64,000 bases of DNA from Thauera propionica (GCF_002245655.1 NZ_NOIH01000003.1:783133-847132); one strand, 5' to 3'; positions 40,603-50,757 are shown, counted from the first letter of the stretch. Program-made: numbers and translations. The notes: generated from the sequence alone by a model not told the origin.

Positions 40603-41930
40603 GCGCCGTCCTGCGCGCCCTGAAAAAGCTGTTGCCGGCCTGGGGCCTGTGCATGATCCTGTGGACGGTTACGCCATCGGCCTATGCGGACGGGCTGGAT
40701 TTCAGCGAGGTCTTCGAACGCCACAGCGCGAAGATGGTGCTGGTGGATCCGGCCACGAACAGCATCATCGACGTCAATCCCGCGGCGGCGCGTTTCTACG
40801 GCTATCCGCGTGCGGCGATGCGCGGCATGGGCATCTCGCGCATCAATGCCTTCACGCCGGAACAGATCGCCGAGGAGATCGCCCTCGCCGAGCGCGAGGG
40901 CCGCAACCACTTCGTGTTCCGCCACCGGCTGGCGAGCGGCGAGCCGCGCACGGTCGAGGTGCGCACCCACCCGTTCGGCCTCGACGGGCGGCGCGTGCTG
41001 CTGGCCATCGTCCATGACGTGACGCCGGGCGGGGTCGAAGATGGCGACCTGTGGCACTACCAGGGACAACTCGAAAAGCTCGTCGACGCCCAGGTGAAGG
41101 AGGCGCAGGCGGCGCGGCGGGCGTGGACCGGGGTGCTGGTCGCCGCGCTGGTGCTGCAGACGATCGTCATCGTGCTGCTGGCGCGCAACATCCGCCGGCG
41201 GCGGGCACTCGAGCGCGAGCGTGAGGCCCTTCTGCGTGCGCTGGCCGCGCGCAATACCGAGCTGACTCGCCTCGGAGAGGTGATGGCTCACCACTTCCAG
41301 GAGCCGGCCCGCCGCCTGGTCAGCTTCGCGCAGCGCCTGCAGGCCCGGTCGGCGCTAGCGACCGACGAGGACGCCCGCGCCAGCCTCGGCTTCATCGACA
41401 GCCAGGCCCGCCGCCTGAGCGAGCTGGTGCGCGATGCCCAGAACTACCTGGCTCTGGAGCAATCGGTTGCGAACCGTGACGCCCATGCGTCGAGCGACGA
41501 GGCCTTGCGCCGCGCGATCGCCGGCGCCGGCGAAGCCGTGGGCGACGTGCCCATCGACATTGCGCCAGGGCTCCCCGAAGTGGCGTTTCCGGCCGAACGG
41601 CTGACGCAGCTGTTCGGCATCCTGCTCGAAAACGCGCTGCGCTACCGTCATCCCGAGCGCCCGCTGCACATCCGCGTCGACGCGAGGCGCGTGGACGGGC
41701 GGGTGGAGTTCGGCTTTGCCGACAACGGCAGCGGCATCGCTCCCGAGTACCGCGAGCAGGTGTTCGGCCTGTTCACCCGCCTCGTGCCCAACAGCGTTCC
41801 GGGCACCGGCATGGGGCTGGCGCTGGCGCGCAGGCTGGTTCAGCTTGCCGAGGGCGACATCCGCGTGGAAGATGGCATCGATGGCGGCACGCGCATCGTG
41901 TTCGACCTGCCGGCAAGGACTCACGAATGA
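40599..41930 (+). CDS. PAS-domain membrane histidine kinase with an atypical H-box
   Basis: A 443-residue protein. The N-terminus has a signal-like helix (CMILWTVTPSAYA) and a PAS domain (about 35-145; FYGYPRAAMRGMGISRINAFT). One membrane helix lies at about 177-196, so the PAS domain would be periplasmic. The H-box reads AHHFQEPARR: the acceptor His231 is present, but the acidic residue that normally follows is replaced by His232. The HATPase part retains NALRY, DNGSGIAP and GTGMGLALAR. It overlaps the preceding kinase and the following receiver gene (ATGA at both ends). It may be a weak kinase, a phosphatase or a partner of the first kinase. Confidence 0.85.
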   Translation: MSAVLRALKKLLPAWGLCMILWTVTPSAYADGLDFSEVFERHSAKMVLVDPATNSIIDVNPAAARFYGYPRAAMRGMGISRINAFTPEQIAEEIALAEREGRNHFVFRHRLASGEPRTVEVRTHPFGLDGRRVLLAIVHDVTPGGVEDGDLWHYQGQLEKLVDAQVKEAQAARRAWTGVLVAALVLQTIVIVLLARNIRRRRALEREREALLRALAARNTELTRLGEVMAHHFQEPARRLVSFAQRLQARSALATDEDARASLGFIDSQARRLSELVRDAQNYLALEQSVANRDAHASSDEALRRAIAGAGEAVGDVPIDIAPGLPEVAFPAERLTQLFGILLENALRYRHPERPLHIRVDARRVDGRVEFGFADNGSGIAPEYREQVFGLFTRLVPNSVPGTGMGLALARRLVQLAEGDIRVEDGIDGGTRIVFDLPARTHE

Positions 41931-42364
41931 CTGCAAACCCTTCGTTCAACGTGCTGCTGGTCGAGGACGAGCCAGCCGATGCCCATCTCGTCCGCCTCGC
42001 CTTCGAGGAGGGCCGGCTGCTCGCATGCCTTCACCATGTCGGTGACGGCGTCGAGGCCTTCACCTTCCTGCAGCGCGAAGGCATGCACGCCGACGCGCCG
42101 GCGCCCGACGTGATCCTGCTCGACCTCAACATGCCGCGCATGGATGGGCGCGAGTTCCTGCGCCGCGTCAAGGCCGATCCGCAACTGCGCGCGATTCCGG
42201 TCGTGGTGTTGACGACGTCCGACGCCGAAAGCGACCTCGCCGCCGTCTACAGCCTTGGCGCGGCGGGCTACATCGTCAAGCCGCTCGATGTGGATGAATT
42301 CATATCCAAGGTCCGCGCCATTGGGGAATACTGGATCACCATGGTCCGGCTTCCCGCACGCTGA
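41927..42364 (+). CDS. Single-domain response regulator (Rcp1-like)
   Basis: A 145-residue receiver-only protein. It has the acidic pair in LLVEDEPADAHL, the phospho-acceptor Asp66 in ILLDLNMPRMDG, a conserved Thr in VVVLTTSDAE and Lys in YIVKPLD. The length and motifs match the Rcp1/CheY-like group that pairs with GAF or phytochrome-type kinases. It starts as an ATGA overlap with the PAS kinase, making a phosphotransfer chain likely. It has no output domain; the next gene carries another receiver joined to c-di-GMP domains. Confidence 0.93.
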   Translation: MTANPSFNVLLVEDEPADAHLVRLAFEEGRLLACLHHVGDGVEAFTFLQREGMHADAPAPDVILLDLNMPRMDGREFLRRVKADPQLRAIPVVVLTTSDAESDLAAVYSLGAAGYIVKPLDVDEFISKVRAIGEYWITMVRLPAR

Positions 42365-42403
42365 CCAGGCGCCCGGCACACGCATCGCTCACGGAACCCA
42401 CCG

Positions 42404-44854
42404 ATGGACGCGCCCCCTCTCGCACCCGCCCAGGTCCTGCTGATCGAGGATGAAGCGGGCGATGTCGAACTGATCCGCTGGCAGCTGCTGGATGCCTTGC
42501 ACGAGCGCTTCGTCATCCACGTCGCCGATTCCCTGCGCGCGGCAAAGGCCCTGCTGGCCGGCGGCGACCTGCAGCCCGACGTGGTGCTCCTGGACCTGAA
42601 CCTGCCGGACTCGTTCGGACCGGTCACCGTGGAGCGCTGCCGCGCGCTGACCGAGGCGCCGATCGTGGTGCTGACCGGTCTCGACGATCCGGCCACGACG
42701 AGCCTGGCGATCGCCTCGGGTGCCGACGACTACCTGCCCAAGGGGGGCGACAGCGAGACCCTGCGGCGTTCGATCCGTTACGCGCGCCTGCGCCACCGCC
42801 GCGACGCCGATGCCCGCCTCGCGGCGACGGTGTTCACGCATGCGCGCGAAGGCATCATCGTGACCGACGTGCGCGGCCGCATCGTCGAGGTCAACGAGGC
42901 GTTCACGCGCATCACCGGCTACGCCCGGGACGAAGTGCTCGGGCACAAGCCCAGCCTGCTCAAGTCCGACCGCCACGGACCGGAGTTCCATGCCGCGATG
43001 TGGCAGAGCCTGCTGGAGAAGGGCCACTGGTATGGCGAGGTTTGGAACCGGCGCAAGAGCGGCGAATTGTTCGCCGAACTGCTCACCGTCAGCGCGGTGC
43101 GCGATGCGCGCGGCGAGATCCGGCACTTCGTCGGGCTTTTCTCCGACATCACGACGCAGAAGGAGCATGAGCGCCAGCTCGAGCGCATCGCGCATTACGA
43201 CGCGCTGACCGCGCTGCCCAACCGCGTCCTGTTTGCCGATCGCCTGCACCAGGCCATGGCCCGCGCCAAGCGCGGTGGCCAGCGCTTGGCCGTGGTCTAT
43301 GTCGACCTCGACGGTTTCAAGACCGTCAATGACACACAGGGGCACGACGCCGGGGATCAGCTGCTGATGACGCTGGCAGGCCGCATGCGCAGGGCGATGC
43401 GCGAGTGCGACACGCTCGCCCGTCTGGGCGGCGACGAATTCGTCGCCGTGCTGGGTGAGCTGCCCGATGCCGACAGCTGCCGGCCTTTGGTGCGGCGCCT
43501 GCTGGCCACCGTGGCCGAGCCGGTGGAGGTGAATGGCCAGTCGCTGCAGGTGTCGGGCAGCATCGGCGTCACGCTTTACCCGCAGCGCGAGGAGGTCGAG
43601 GCCGACCAGCTGCTGCGCCAGGCCGACCAGGCGATGTACCAGGCCAAGCTCGCCGGCAAGGACCGCTACCACCTGTTCGACGCCGAGCACGACCATGACC
43701 TGCGCAGCCACCACGAGAGCCTGGAACGCATCCGCCAGGGACTGGTGCGGGGCGAGTTCGTGCTGCACTACCAGCCCAAGGTCAACATGCACACCGGCGA
43801 ACTGATCGGCGCCGAGGCCCTGATCCGCTGGCAGCACCCCGAGCAGGGCCTGTTGCCGCCCGACCGTTTCCTGCCGGTGATCGAGCATCACGCGCTAGGC
43901 GTCCAGCTCGGCGAATGGGTCATCGAGACGGCGCTGGGCCAGGTTGCCGCCTGGCAGGCAGAGGGCCTGCGCGTACCGGTCAGCGTCAATATCGCCGCCA
44001 ATCACCTGCAGCGGTCAGATTTCGCCGAACGGATCTACCTGTTGCTGTCGCTGCATCCCGATGTGACGCCGGACATGCTGCAGCTCGAGGTGCTCGAGAG
44101 CAGCGCCCTGGCCGACATGAACCATGTTGCCGAGACGATGGCGACGTGCACGCGCATGGGGATCGGGTTCTCGCTCGATGACTTCGGCACCGGGTATTCA
44201 TCCCTCAGCTACCTGAAGCGGCTGCCGGCCGCGGAGCTGAAGATCGACCGCGGCTTCGTGCGCGACATGCTGCACGATGCCGACGACCTGGCCATCCTCG
44301 ACGGCGTGCTCGGCCTGGCGCGTGCCTTCCGCCGTCGTGCCGTGGCCGAGGGCGTCGAGACCGAAGCGCACGGCGAGCTGCTGCTGCGGCTCGGCTGTGA
44401 ATGCGCCCAGGGCTTTGGCATTGCGCGGCCAATGGCGCCCGAGTTGCTGTCGCGCTGGATCGCGGCCTGGCGCCCGCCCGAAAGCTGGACCCGCCAGCGC
44501 CGGCTTGGTCCGGATGCGATGCCGCTGCTGTACGCCACGGTCGAACACCGCGGCTGGATCCTCGCCATCGAGGAGTGCCTGGCCGGCGAGCGTGCCGCCC
44601 CGCCGGCGCTCGATCCCCACGAGTGTGCCTTCGGTCGCTGGCTCGACAGCGTGCTGGCCAATCCCTACGAGCTGGGCAGCGAACGACTGAACGAGCTCGA
44701 CCGGCTCCACCAGGAGGTCCATGCGCTGGCCATCGAGTTATTGCGCCTGCACCGGGGCGATCGCAACGATGAAGCGCGTGCCGGGCTGGCGCGGCTGAAC
44801 GCCCTGCGCGACCAGACGTTCGCGGCCATGGAGGCCTTCCTCCAGGCCGCTTAG
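42404..44854 (+). CDS. Receiver-PAS-GGDEF-EAL-CZB c-di-GMP protein
   Basis: An 816-residue response regulator. Receiver 1-125 (phospho-acceptor Asp64), PAS about 135-250, GGDEF about 262-425 with an intact 342-GGDEF-346 and an RxxD inhibitory site at 333-336, EAL about 440-690 with intact EAL at 471-473, and a C-terminal CZB-like domain (about 700-815) with HECAFGRWL and HQEVH, which match zinc-binding CZB motifs. Both c-di-GMP synthesis and breakdown are therefore possible; the inputs would be phosphorylation, a PAS ligand and zinc. It follows the single-domain receiver by 39 bp and is the presumed output of the four-gene module. Confidence 0.93.
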   Translation: MDAPPLAPAQVLLIEDEAGDVELIRWQLLDALHERFVIHVADSLRAAKALLAGGDLQPDVVLLDLNLPDSFGPVTVERCRALTEAPIVVLTGLDDPATTSLAIASGADDYLPKGGDSETLRRSIRYARLRHRRDADARLAATVFTHAREGIIVTDVRGRIVEVNEAFTRITGYARDEVLGHKPSLLKSDRHGPEFHAAMWQSLLEKGHWYGEVWNRRKSGELFAELLTVSAVRDARGEIRHFVGLFSDITTQKEHERQLERIAHYDALTALPNRVLFADRLHQAMARAKRGGQRLAVVYVDLDGFKTVNDTQGHDAGDQLLMTLAGRMRRAMRECDTLARLGGDEFVAVLGELPDADSCRPLVRRLLATVAEPVEVNGQSLQVSGSIGVTLYPQREEVEADQLLRQADQAMYQAKLAGKDRYHLFDAEHDHDLRSHHESLERIRQGLVRGEFVLHYQPKVNMHTGELIGAEALIRWQHPEQGLLPPDRFLPVIEHHALGVQLGEWVIETALGQVAAWQAEGLRVPVSVNIAANHLQRSDFAERIYLLLSLHPDVTPDMLQLEVLESSALADMNHVAETMATCTRMGIGFSLDDFGTGYSSLSYLKRLPAAELKIDRGFVRDMLHDADDLAILDGVLGLARAFRRRAVAEGVETEAHGELLLRLGCECAQGFGIARPMAPELLSRWIAAWRPPESWTRQRRLGPDAMPLLYATVEHRGWILAIEECLAGERAAPPALDPHECAFGRWLDSVLANPYELGSERLNELDRLHQEVHALAIELLRLHRGDRNDEARAGLARLNALRDQTFAAMEAFLQAA

Positions 44855-44885
44855 GCGCGCAATCCGACCCCCAGGCGCGGCTGCT

Positions 44886-46100
44886 TCAGGCTGCGGCCAG
44901 CTTGCGCTCCACCGGGGCCTCGCGGATCGGCAAGTTGATCACGGCTGCCAGCGCGGCGAGCGCCATGTCGGCGTACCACATCCAGCTGAAGTCGCCGAAC
45001 TCGACCACCGCCAGTCCGCCCAGCCAGGCGCCAAGGAAGCCGCCGATCTGGTGCGACAGAAGTGTCAGCCCGAACAGCGTGCCGAGGTAGCGCACCCCGA
45101 ACAGCTTGCCGACGATGGCCGCGGTGGGCGGCACCGTCGCCAGCCAGGTGAAGCCCAGGCCGGCGGCGAAGAGGTAGAAGGTCCATTCCGACGACGGCAT
45201 CATCAGGTACCAGCCCACCAGCAGCGCGCGCGAGCCGTACATGGCGGCCAGCACGTACTTGCTGCGGTAGCGACCGACGCAGGACCCGGCGTACAGGCTG
45301 CCGAAGATGTTGGCCAGGCCGATGATCGCCAGTGACCAGCTCGCCACCGTCGGCGGCAGTCCGCACAGTGCCACTTCGCCCGGCAGGTGGGTGACGAGGA
45401 AGGCGATGTGGAAGCCGCAGGTGAAGAAACCCAGGTGCAGCAGCAGGTAGCTGCGGTCCTTCATCGCGTCGCGAATCGCGCGCATGACGCCGTGGTCGGT
45501 CTCGGCGTGGTGAACCGGCTTCTCCACCGGCCGCGTCATGCGGCGGATCAGCGGCAGCGCCGCCAGCGTCATCAGCGCCATGCCCCACATCGCGCCCATC
45601 CAGCCCACGGTCTGGATCAGCTTCTGCAGGATCGGCGCGAACAGGAACTGGCCGAAGGAGCCGCCGGCGTTGATGACGCCCGAGGCCGTGCCGCGCGCCT
45701 CGGCCGGCATGCGCTGCGCGGCGGCACCGATCAGCACCGAGAAGCTGGCCGCGCCGGATCCCATCGCCGACATCAGCCCGATCGTCACGACCAGGCCCAG
45801 GCCGGAATCCATGAAGGGCGTGATCGCGCTGCCCAGCGCGAGCAGCACGAGCGCGCCCACCAGCACCGGGCCGGCGCCATGGCGGTCGGCCACTGCGCCG
45901 GCCACTGGCTGGATCGCGCCCCAGGCGAACTGCGCGACCGCCATGGCAAGGCTGATGGTGGCGATGCCGAGGCCGGTGGCGCTGTTGAGCGGGCTGACGA
46001 AGAGGCCCATCGACTGGCGTGCGCCCATCGTCACCAGCAGGATGCCGGCGGCGGCAAGGGTGGTGATCAGGACGTCGGGGGAGCGGAGCGAGCGGAACAT
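44886..46100 (-). CDS. MFS transporter
   Basis: A 404-residue major facilitator with about twelve membrane helices. The loop GAVADRHGAGPVLV after helix 2 corresponds to the MFS A-motif, and ARGTASGVINAGGSFGQFLFAP is typical of MFS helix 5. It resembles the oxalate/formate antiporter-like or monocarboxylate groups, but the substrate is not clear. The ATG at 46100 gives MFRSLRSPD; an upstream ATG at 46133 is possible. The stop is 32 bp from the convergent c-di-GMP gene. Confidence 0.87.
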   Translation of the reverse strand: MFRSLRSPDVLITTLAAAGILLVTMGARQSMGLFVSPLNSATGLGIATISLAMAVAQFAWGAIQPVAGAVADRHGAGPVLVGALVLLALGSAITPFMDSGLGLVVTIGLMSAMGSGAASFSVLIGAAAQRMPAEARGTASGVINAGGSFGQFLFAPILQKLIQTVGWMGAMWGMALMTLAALPLIRRMTRPVEKPVHHAETDHGVMRAIRDAMKDRSYLLLHLGFFTCGFHIAFLVTHLPGEVALCGLPPTVASWSLAIIGLANIFGSLYAGSCVGRYRSKYVLAAMYGSRALLVGWYLMMPSSEWTFYLFAAGLGFTWLATVPPTAAIVGKLFGVRYLGTLFGLTLLSHQIGGFLGAWLGGLAVVEFGDFSWMWYADMALAALAAVINLPIREAPVERKLAAA

Positions 46101-46186
46101 GGGAGCGAGAAGTCGGTGAGGCGCGGTGCGCACTATAAGGTCAAACGACTGCAGCGTCGCGCGCGGGGAGGCTCGCGGGACGACCG

Positions 46187-47970
46187 TCAGGCCGTGTGTT
46201 GGCGTTTCTCGGCATACATCGCGCCGTCGGCGGTGCGCATCAGCTCGGCTGCGGTGTCGCCGTCCCGCGGGTAGAGGGCGAGGCCGATGCTGGCCGAGAT
46301 CGTGATGCGATGGCCGTCGATCTCGAACGGACTCGCGATCGCGGTCCGCAGTTTGCCGGCGATCAGCCCGGCATCCCCGGCATCGGCGAGGATGGGCAGC
46401 AGCACCACGAACTCGTCGCCGCCGATGCGCGCCGCGGTGTCCGAATGGCGCAGCGTGCCGTTCAACCGCTTCGCCACCGCCTGCAGCAGCGCGTCGCCCG
46501 TGTCGTGGCCGTAGCGGTCGTTGACCGGCTTGAAGCCGTCGAGGTCGATGAACAGCATGGCCAGCGAGGCGCCGTTGCGCTGCGCGCTCGCCAGCGCACG
46601 CTCGAGCCGGTCCTGCAGCAGCACGCGGTTGGGCAGGCCGGTGAGCGGGTCATGGTGCGCAAGATGGCGGATGCTGTCCTCGGCCGCCTTGCGCGCGGTG
46701 ATGTCGTTGACGATGTTCAGTGTGGCCGGCCGTTCCAGTTGATGCAGACGCCGCTGGTCTCGGCCCACAGGATGCGACCCGACTTGTGCACCAGGCGCAG
46801 CGGGTAGCGTTGCTCCGCTTCTTCGCCCGCCAGCCGTCGGTGGTGGTTCGTTCGCGCGCGTGGCAGGTCCTCGGACAGGATCGGCGATTCGAAGGCATCC
46901 ATCCGTGCCAGCTCGTCGTTGTCGTAGCCCAGCAGTTCGGAAAACGCCGGGTTGGCGTAGGTCACGTGCCCGTCCTGCACGACGAGGATGCCTTCCTGCG
47001 CCATCTCGACGACCGAGCGGTAGTGCTGCTCGCTGTCCTTCAGGGCGCGCTCGGCCTGCTCGCGCGCGGCGATGTCCTCGCGCAGCCGCGCGCCGAGATC
47101 CGCCAGCCGTCGGTTCAGGCGCCCCAGGTGGCGGATCCACAGGTAGGCCAGCAGCAGCAATACGGCGAAGCCGGCGACGACCTTTGCGATGAGCGCGTAG
47201 TCCGTACGTGTGGGCATGTCGATCGCGACATGGCGATTGACGATCTCGCCGACCTCTTCCGAAGCCAGCGTGGCGATGGCGGTGTCCAGTGCGCGCACGA
47301 GTTCGGGCTTGGCGGCGACGACACCGATGCGCATGCGGTTGCCGAAGTCAGGCAGCTCGCCGGCGATCTTGAGGTTGAACCAGCCCTCGCTCTTGATCGT
47401 GTAGGCTGCCACGGTCAGCGCGCGCAGCGTCAGGTCGGCCTCGCGCGCCTCGACCATGCCGAAGGCCTCCGTCTCGGAACCGACCGGCAGGATGCGCAGC
47501 TTGGGGAAGTCGTGGCCGATGCGTTCCATGATCGAGGTCGCGGTCGGCAGGGCCACGGTCGTGCCCTTGGGCAGCGCCCCGAGGTCGGTGACGGGGGCGT
47601 GCTCGGCGCGCGTGATGATGACGTTGCGGTCGAAGAAGTAGGGCTGGGTGAAGCGCAGCCAGGTGTCGCGCTCGGGCGTCTGGTTGAGGAAGGACAGCGC
47701 GTCGCACTGGCCCGTCCGTGCCAGCGACACGCTTTCGTCCCAGGTGCCGGTGCGCACGATCTGCAGATTCAGCCCGGCGCGCTTGGCGATGAGGCGCACG
47801 AGGTCGGCGGCGATACCGCGGTGGTGCCCGGTCTCGTCCAGCCATTCGTAGGGCGGCCAGTCGGGGTCGACGCACAGGCGCACGGGAGCGGTCCGCTCCA
47901 CTGCGGTGTCGGCAAGCGCCGGCAGGGGGCAGATCAGCAGGGCCAGCGTGGCTAGGGCGCGTCGCAACAT
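46187..47970 (-). pseudogene. Frameshifted SBP-PAS-GGDEF diguanylate cyclase
   Basis: Two adjacent frames encode what must have been one protein. 47970-46717 gives a signal peptide, a periplasmic solute-binding (SBP_bac_3) domain (VRLCVDPDWPPYEWLDE), a membrane helix (KVVAGFAVLLLLAYLWI) and most of a PAS domain, ending early at a stop just after WNGRPH. The continuation, from about 46735 to 46187, is in another frame: NIVNDITARKAAED, a GGDEF domain with intact GGDEF and RHSD inhibitory site. The break lies at GGCCGGCC (46724-46731). A third GGCC copy would restore the frame as N-G-R-P-A-T-L-N, a common PAS ending. Loss of one repeat unit, or a sequencing error, is the simplest reading. Confidence 0.8.
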
Positions 47971-47989
47971 GGGAATGCAGTGCCTGCGC

Positions 47990-48802
47990 TCAGGGCCGCC
48001 GCAATGGGCGGAACTGGCGCGTGTCGCGGTAGTAGCCGGCGGATTCGCTCTCCGGCGTGACACCGGGAATGCCCAGCAGGGGAAGCGGCGAGAAGGCACG
48101 GGGGCTGAGGCTGTGATGGCGTTCGGTCAGATGACGTTCGAGCCAGGCGTCGGTGTCGGCGAGGCGTGCGGGGGTGTCCAGATTGTGCCAGTCAGGCGGA
48201 ACCGCGCGATAGAGCGCTTTCGCACACAGGCCGAAGAAGGGCGCGCGCAACTGGTCCCAGGTGCCGTGGCCGAAGACGAGGAACTGCGTGCTGGTGCGCA
48301 GCGCGTCACGCCTTCGCCAGAAGGCTTCCTCCCATTCGTGCGCGGCAAGCAGGGCAGGAATCTCCGGGTCGCTGGATACGACCACGATGCCGCATTCGTC
48401 GAACTGCGTTAGGGCGTCGCGCACCGGGCCGCGACCGGGCAGGCCGGCTTTGCGGCGGGCGCCGATCTCCGCCAGATGCAGGCGGTTGCAGCACGCCTTG
48501 CTGCGCGGCCAGGCGCACCACGCCAGCGCGTTGAAGAAGTCGTGCCAGTCGCCGGGGCGGGTGGGGACTTCGCCGGTGGCGAAGATGCGGGCCTCGTAGC
48601 CGTCGGCTTCGCCGGTGGGCGGCGCGAAGCGGATCGGTGCGCCGCCGCCGCTGCGCGCATCCGGCGCCGCTTCTGTGAGCAGCGCGCTGAGCTCGGACGT
48701 GGTCGGTGCGCCGGGCGTGGCGAAGCGCGCCAGCCAGGGCGCAATCGGTTCGAACAGCGGGTGGGCGGCGAAGGACGTGGGGACGTCGTCGGGCAGCTTC
48801 AT
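47990..48802 (-). CDS. DUF3025 family protein
   Basis: A 270-residue protein matching DUF3025, a family of unknown function common in betaproteobacteria. Supporting segments are DWHDFFNALAWCAWPRSKACCNRLHL, with the conserved W-H-D-x2-N, TQFDECGIVVVSSD, FLVFGHGTWDQL and LLGIPGVTPESESAGYYRDTRQFRP near the C-terminus, which are all typical. No signal or membrane segment is visible. The ATG at 48802 gives MKLPDDVP. It lies downstream of leuA but beyond its terminator, so it probably has its own promoter. Confidence 0.87.
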   Translation of the reverse strand: MKLPDDVPTSFAAHPLFEPIAPWLARFATPGAPTTSELSALLTEAAPDARSGGGAPIRFAPPTGEADGYEARIFATGEVPTRPGDWHDFFNALAWCAWPRSKACCNRLHLAEIGARRKAGLPGRGPVRDALTQFDECGIVVVSSDPEIPALLAAHEWEEAFWRRRDALRTSTQFLVFGHGTWDQLRAPFFGLCAKALYRAVPPDWHNLDTPARLADTDAWLERHLTERHHSLSPRAFSPLPLLGIPGVTPESESAGYYRDTRQFRPLRRP

Positions 48803-48869
48803 CGGCGCGATTGTGCGCGTCGCCTGGCAGGCTTGCGAGAGGCGTGGCGCGGGTCGCCACACGAGGAAA

Positions 48870-48890
48870 AGCCGGCCACCCGGGCCGGCT
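48870..48890 (-). terminator. Rho-independent terminator of leuA
   Basis: AGCCGGCC and GGCCGGCT form an eight-base stem with a five-base loop. On the minus strand it is followed by TTTTCC, just downstream of the leuA stop at 48921. Confidence 0.8.
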
Positions 48891-48920
48891 CTTCGGTCGG
48901 GCAGGACGCCGCAGAGGGTG

Positions 48921-50633
48921 TCAGGCGGCGCATGCGGCCGGCGCAACCTCGACCGCCGGACTCAGGCGGTTCACGCCGCTGATGATGGCGCGGATCGACG
49001 CAGTGACGATGTTGCCGTCGATGCCCACGCCGTAGCGGTCGCCGCCGTTGCCCGCCGTTGGCATCAGCTCGAGGAAGGCGCAGGCCTGGGCGTTGCCGCC
49101 GTCCTCGCTCGCGCTGATCGAGCGCTCCTCGAAGCTGCGCACCTGCACGTCGATGCCGGCGCTGCGCAAGGCGTGGACCGCAGCGTCGATCGGGCCGTTG
49201 CCCTCGCCGACGAGCAGGTGGCGGGTGCCGCCGATCTCGACCACGAGGCGGATGCCCTGCGCCGCGCCGTGTTCGAACAGGTGGTGCTCGACGTAGCGCA
49301 CCGGCGCGACGGTGTCGAGATAGGTGGCGCGGAAGAGGTCCCAGATCGCCGCCGCCGACATCTCGCCGCCGGTGGCGTCGGTGACCTGCTGCACCTCGCG
49401 CGAGAACTCCACCTGCAGGCGGCGCGGCATCGCGATGCCGTACTCCGTCTCGAGCAGGTAGGCGATGCCGCCCTTGCCGGACTGGCTGTTGACCCGGATC
49501 ACCGAGTCGTAGCTGCGGCCGACGTCGGCGGGGTCGATCGGGAGATAGGGCACGTTCCACGGCTGGTCAGCCTTTTGGGCCGCGAATCCCTTCTTGATGG
49601 CGTCCTGGTGGGAGCCGGAGAAGGCCGTGAACACGAGATCCCCCACATAGGGGTGGCGTGGGTGGATGGGCAACTGGTTGCAGTACTCGACGGTACGCGC
49701 GACGGCGTTGATGTCCGAGAAGTCGAGCCCGGGCGACACGCCCTGGGTGTACATGTTCAAGGCGAGGGTGACGATGTCGACGTTGCCGGTGCGCTCGCCA
49801 TTGCCGAACAGGCAGCCTTCGACGCGGTCGGCGCCGGCCATCATGCCGAGCTCGGCGGCGGCGATGCCGCTGCCGCGGTCGTTGTGCGGGTGCAGCGAGA
49901 GCACGACGCCGTCGCGGCGCGCGAGGTTACGGTGCATCCACTCGACCTGGTCGGCGTAGACGTTGGGTGTGGCGACCTCGACCGTGGCGGGGAGGTTGAT
50001 GATGACCTTGTTGTCGGGCGTCGCGCCCCACTCGGCGGTCACCGCATCGCAGACTTCCCTGGCGAAATCGAGTTCGGTGGCGGAGAAGGTCTCGGGGCTG
50101 TATTCGAGGCGGATCTCGGTGCCGCACTCGGCACGCATCTGCTCGCCGATCTGCCTGATGAGGCGTACTGCGGAGACCGCGAGCGCCACCACCTGCGGCT
50201 TCTCCATGCCGAACACGACCTCGCGGAAGGTGGGCGAAGTGGCGTTATAGACGTGGATGATCGCCCGCGGCGCGCCGCGTACCGACTCCATCGTGCGGCG
50301 GATGAGGTCCTCGCGCGCCTGGGTGAGCACCTGGATGGTGACGTCCGCGGGGATGTGGCCGCCCTCGATGAGGGTGCGCACGAAGTCGAAGTCGGTCTGC
50401 GAGGCGGACGGGAAACCGACCTCGATCTCCTTGAAGCCGATGTCGCACACGGTGCGGAACATGCGCATCTTGCGCTCGACGTTCATCGGCTCGAACAGCG
50501 CCTGGTTGCCGTCGCGCAGGTCGGTGCTCATCCAGATCGGCGCGCGGTCGATGACCTTGTTCGGCCACTGGCGGTCGGCGAGCGCGATCGGGGCGAAGGG
50601 GCGGTACTTGGCGGCGGGGTTCTGCAACATCAT
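48921..50633 (-). CDS. leuA: 2-isopropylmalate synthase
   Basis: A 570-residue LeuA of the longer (type 2) form, first enzyme of leucine synthesis: acetyl-CoA plus 2-ketoisovalerate gives 2-isopropylmalate. The catalytic barrel shows [15 protein letters not shown] with metal-binding Asp, [19 protein letters not shown], and [17 protein letters not shown] with metal-binding His residues. A C-terminal regulatory domain (about 440-560) includes [12 protein letters not shown] and would bind leucine for feedback inhibition. Two adjacent Met codons begin the protein. It is divergent from an Lrp/AsnC regulator, and the 155-bp gap contains repeated TTGCAGTG elements. Confidence 0.95.
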   Translation of the reverse strand: MMLQNPAAKYRPFAPIALADRQWPNKVIDRAPIWMSTDLRDGNQALFEPMNVERKMRMFRTVCDIGFKEIEVGFPSASQTDFDFVRTLIEGGHIPADVTIQVLTQAREDLIRRTMESVRGAPRAIIHVYNATSPTFREVVFGMEKPQVVALAVSAVRLIRQIGEQMRAECGTEIRLEYSPETFSATELDFAREVCDAVTAEWGATPDNKVIINLPATVEVATPNVYADQVEWMHRNLARRDGVVLSLHPHNDRGSGIAAAELGMMAGADRVEGCLFGNGERTGNVDIVTLALNMYTQGVSPGLDFSDINAVARTVEYCNQLPIHPRHPYVGDLVFTAFSGSHQDAIKKGFAAQKADQPWNVPYLPIDPADVGRSYDSVIRVNSQSGKGGIAYLLETEYGIAMPRRLQVEFSREVQQVTDATGGEMSAAAIWDLFRATYLDTVAPVRYVEHHLFEHGAAQGIRLVVEIGGTRHLLVGEGNGPIDAAVHALRSAGIDVQVRSFEERSISASEDGGNAQACAFLELMPTAGNGGDRYGVGIDGNIVTASIRAIISGVNRLSPAVEVAPAACAA

Positions 50634-50709
50634 GGCGCGGTCCTCGTGGGCATGGCGTGATTCGATGGACGAAAGTCTACGCCGGGTGTCGCGGCAGACG
50701 ATTGCGTTG

Positions 50710-50757
50710 TTGCAGTGCGATGCGGCGATTTGGTGCAGAAACGTTCACATTGCAGTG
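50710..50757. promoter_or_regulatory. Direct TTGCAGTG repeats between leuA and lrp-like gene
   Basis: TTGCAGTG occurs at 50710-50717 and again at 50750-50757, 40 bp apart (about four helical turns), with a shorter GTGCAG between them at 50733. Their position between divergent genes suggests binding of the Lrp-like regulator; this is inference. Confidence 0.4.

Noticed and set aside
46724..46731. Phase variation at the GGCC repeat
   Set aside because: Only two copies are present, which is short for a slippage switch. It is reported as a frameshift, not as an established phase-variable locus.
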